From the NCBI GenBank assembly GCA_030616465.1, contig JAUWXH010000129.1, positions 1 through 6,362 on the forward strand: a stretch of 6,362 bases of DNA, written 5' to 3'. Origin of the DNA: Planctomycetota bacterium. Lineage in GTDB: Bacteria; Planctomycetota; Phycisphaerae; UBA1845; Fen-1342. The position numbers and the translations under genes were made by a program. Shown here piece after piece: positions 5,431-6,362 of this stretch. Under the pieces are notes generated by a model. That model searched no databases, was not told where the DNA came from, and saw only the letters and a program-made list of their open reading frames with translations. How positions within the stretch are numbered: the stretch's first letter is position 1; every line of letters begins with the position of its first letter.

Positions 5431-6362
5431 CTAGCCGCGCACGGCCCAGCGCACGAGTTGGCTGAGTTTGGGTGGCTGGCCCTGCATGAGGATGCCGACG
5501 CGGAAGACGCGGCCGGCGGTCCAAACGCAGAATGTGGTGAACAACAGCACGCCGACCAGACCGGCCCACGGCTGCCAGGCCGGGATCGCGGCCGGGCTCG
5601 CTTGACGCACCAGCATGAGCATCGGCGTAAACGGCGGAATCAGCGATGCCCAGGTGGCGAGGCTGCTGAGCGGCTCCTTCACGACCGGCAGCCATACGAA
5701 CATGGGAATCATCACCAGCAGGTAGGCGGGCATCATCATCGACTGGGCTTCCTTCAAATCGTTGCACGCCGATCCGATGGCGGTAAACAGCGCCCCAAAG
5801 ATGAGGATCGCGGCCACCTGGTACAGGGCGAACCAGGGCAGAATGTGAAACGGGATGTGCTCATCGACGTCCAGATGGTAGGCGACGGCGATCGCGCCGC
5901 TTATGTAGATCGTCACCACCGTCAGCGAGACGGCGACCGTGCCCAGCAGCTTGCCCAGCATCAACTGAAACGGCCGAACGGACCCCAACAACACCTCGGC
6001 GATCCGCTGCATCTTCTCCTCGAGCACGGCGTTGACCAGCGGCGTGGACCCCACCATGATCATCATGAACAACAGCATCATCAGCCCCATGGGCAACAAG
6101 ATGGCCTGGGCTTCGTTGCTGCGCTGGGCCTCTTTGACCTGGCCGGTGGCCTCGTCCACGGTGAGAAGCCCCAGGCCTTCAGCGGGTATCCAGCGGGTCA
6201 GTTCATCGACGGCTGCCCTATCCAGGCCCGCCTCGGCGAGCCGCAGGCTGCGGATCTGGTTGTTGATCGGCTGAGCGATCCACTTGCGGGCATCGTGGAA
6301 GACCGAATTCTCGGCGTGATAGGTGATGCGGGCAGCCTGCGCGTCGTCGCCGGGGTGGACCA
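5431..6362 (-). CDS. ABC-2 type exporter permease, C-terminal part (runs off right edge)
   Basis: The minus-strand frame is open from the right edge to a TAG at 5431-5433, giving 309 residues; the true start lies outside. The first 80 or so residues are hydrophilic and fit the large extracytoplasmic loop of NatB-type ABC-2 permeases (COG1668-like). Five to six membrane segments follow, the first at about residues 87-106 (ILLPMGLMMLLFMMIMVG). Family signatures are EEKMQRIAEVLLGS (114-127), the GKLLG entry to the next segment, the MMMPAYLLVMIPMFVW segment, IPPFTPM (241-247) and the C-terminal GILMQGQPPKLSQLVRW. Such permeases pair with a separate ATPase, normally encoded just upstream, here beyond the window edge. 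Substrates in the family include ions, peptides and drugs and cannot be inferred here. It lies on the same strand as the VanZ-like gene but 239 bp away, so it is probably a separate transcription unit. GTG 6159 is internal and not the start. Confidence 0.9.
   Translation of the reverse strand, partial: VHPGDDAQAARITYHAENSVFHDARKWIAQPINNQIRSLRLAEAGLDRAAVDELTRWIPAEGLGLLTVDEATGQVKEAQRSNEAQAILLPMGLMMLLFMMIMVGSTPLVNAVLEEKMQRIAEVLLGSVRPFQLMLGKLLGTVAVSLTVVTIYISGAIAVAYHLDVDEHIPFHILPWFALYQVAAILIFGALFTAIGSACNDLKEAQSMMMPAYLLVMIPMFVWLPVVKEPLSSLATWASLIPPFTPMLMLVRQASPAAIPAWQPWAGLVGVLLFTTFCVWTAGRVFRVGILMQGQPPKLSQLVRWAVRG

Noticed and set aside
5192..5767. N-terminal extension of the VanZ-like reading frame by 192 residues
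   Set aside because: It is rich in Arg, His and Pro, has no membrane segments, and its upstream part overlaps the clear coding end of the ABC-2 permease on the same strand. A GTG at 5191 with AGAGG upstream gives a normal protein.

Overview
The window is GC-rich bacterial chromosome, most likely from a planctomycete or a similar environmental lineage. That guess rests on the high GC, weak Shine-Dalgarno signals, the style of the membrane proteins, and a palindromic repeat of a kind I remember as common in planctomycete genomes. It cannot be proved from this window. I see no phage, transposase, CRISPR array, tRNA or rRNA.

Layout, left to right. (1) 1-312, minus strand, is the N-terminal part of a polytopic membrane protein, probably an O-antigen ligase/polymerase, cut by the left edge. 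(2) 313-794 is a 482-bp divergent non-coding region. It holds a stem-loop with a GNRA tetraloop in the putative leader of the left gene, a canonical G-quadruplex motif, and a repeat fragment next to the next start codon. (3) 795-2435, plus strand, is a GT-C type (GT39/ArnT-like) integral membrane glycosyltransferase. (4) 2450-3697, minus strand, is a GT4-type cytoplasmic glycosyltransferase, convergent with the previous gene with only 14 bp between stop codons. Its last 20 or so codons are supplied by a palindromic three-armed repeat (2463-2513). (5) 3779-5191, minus strand, is a VanZ-like membrane protein that appears to contain three tandem VanZ-type units (about 12 membrane segments). (6) 5192-5430 is a 239-bp gap. 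(7) 5431-6362, minus strand, is the C-terminal part of an ABC-2 type exporter permease, cut by the right edge.

The central genes fit an exopolysaccharide or cell-surface glycan locus: a GT4 enzyme would add sugars on the cytoplasmic side, a GT-C enzyme would transfer a lipid-linked sugar on the outer face, and a ligase/polymerase would extend or attach the glycan. VanZ-like proteins often occur in such clusters, including those tied to exosortases, but no exosortase is visible here. The ABC-2 permease may belong to a separate export operon. The most interesting items are the triplicated VanZ protein and the repeat that has become the C-terminus of the GT4 protein.
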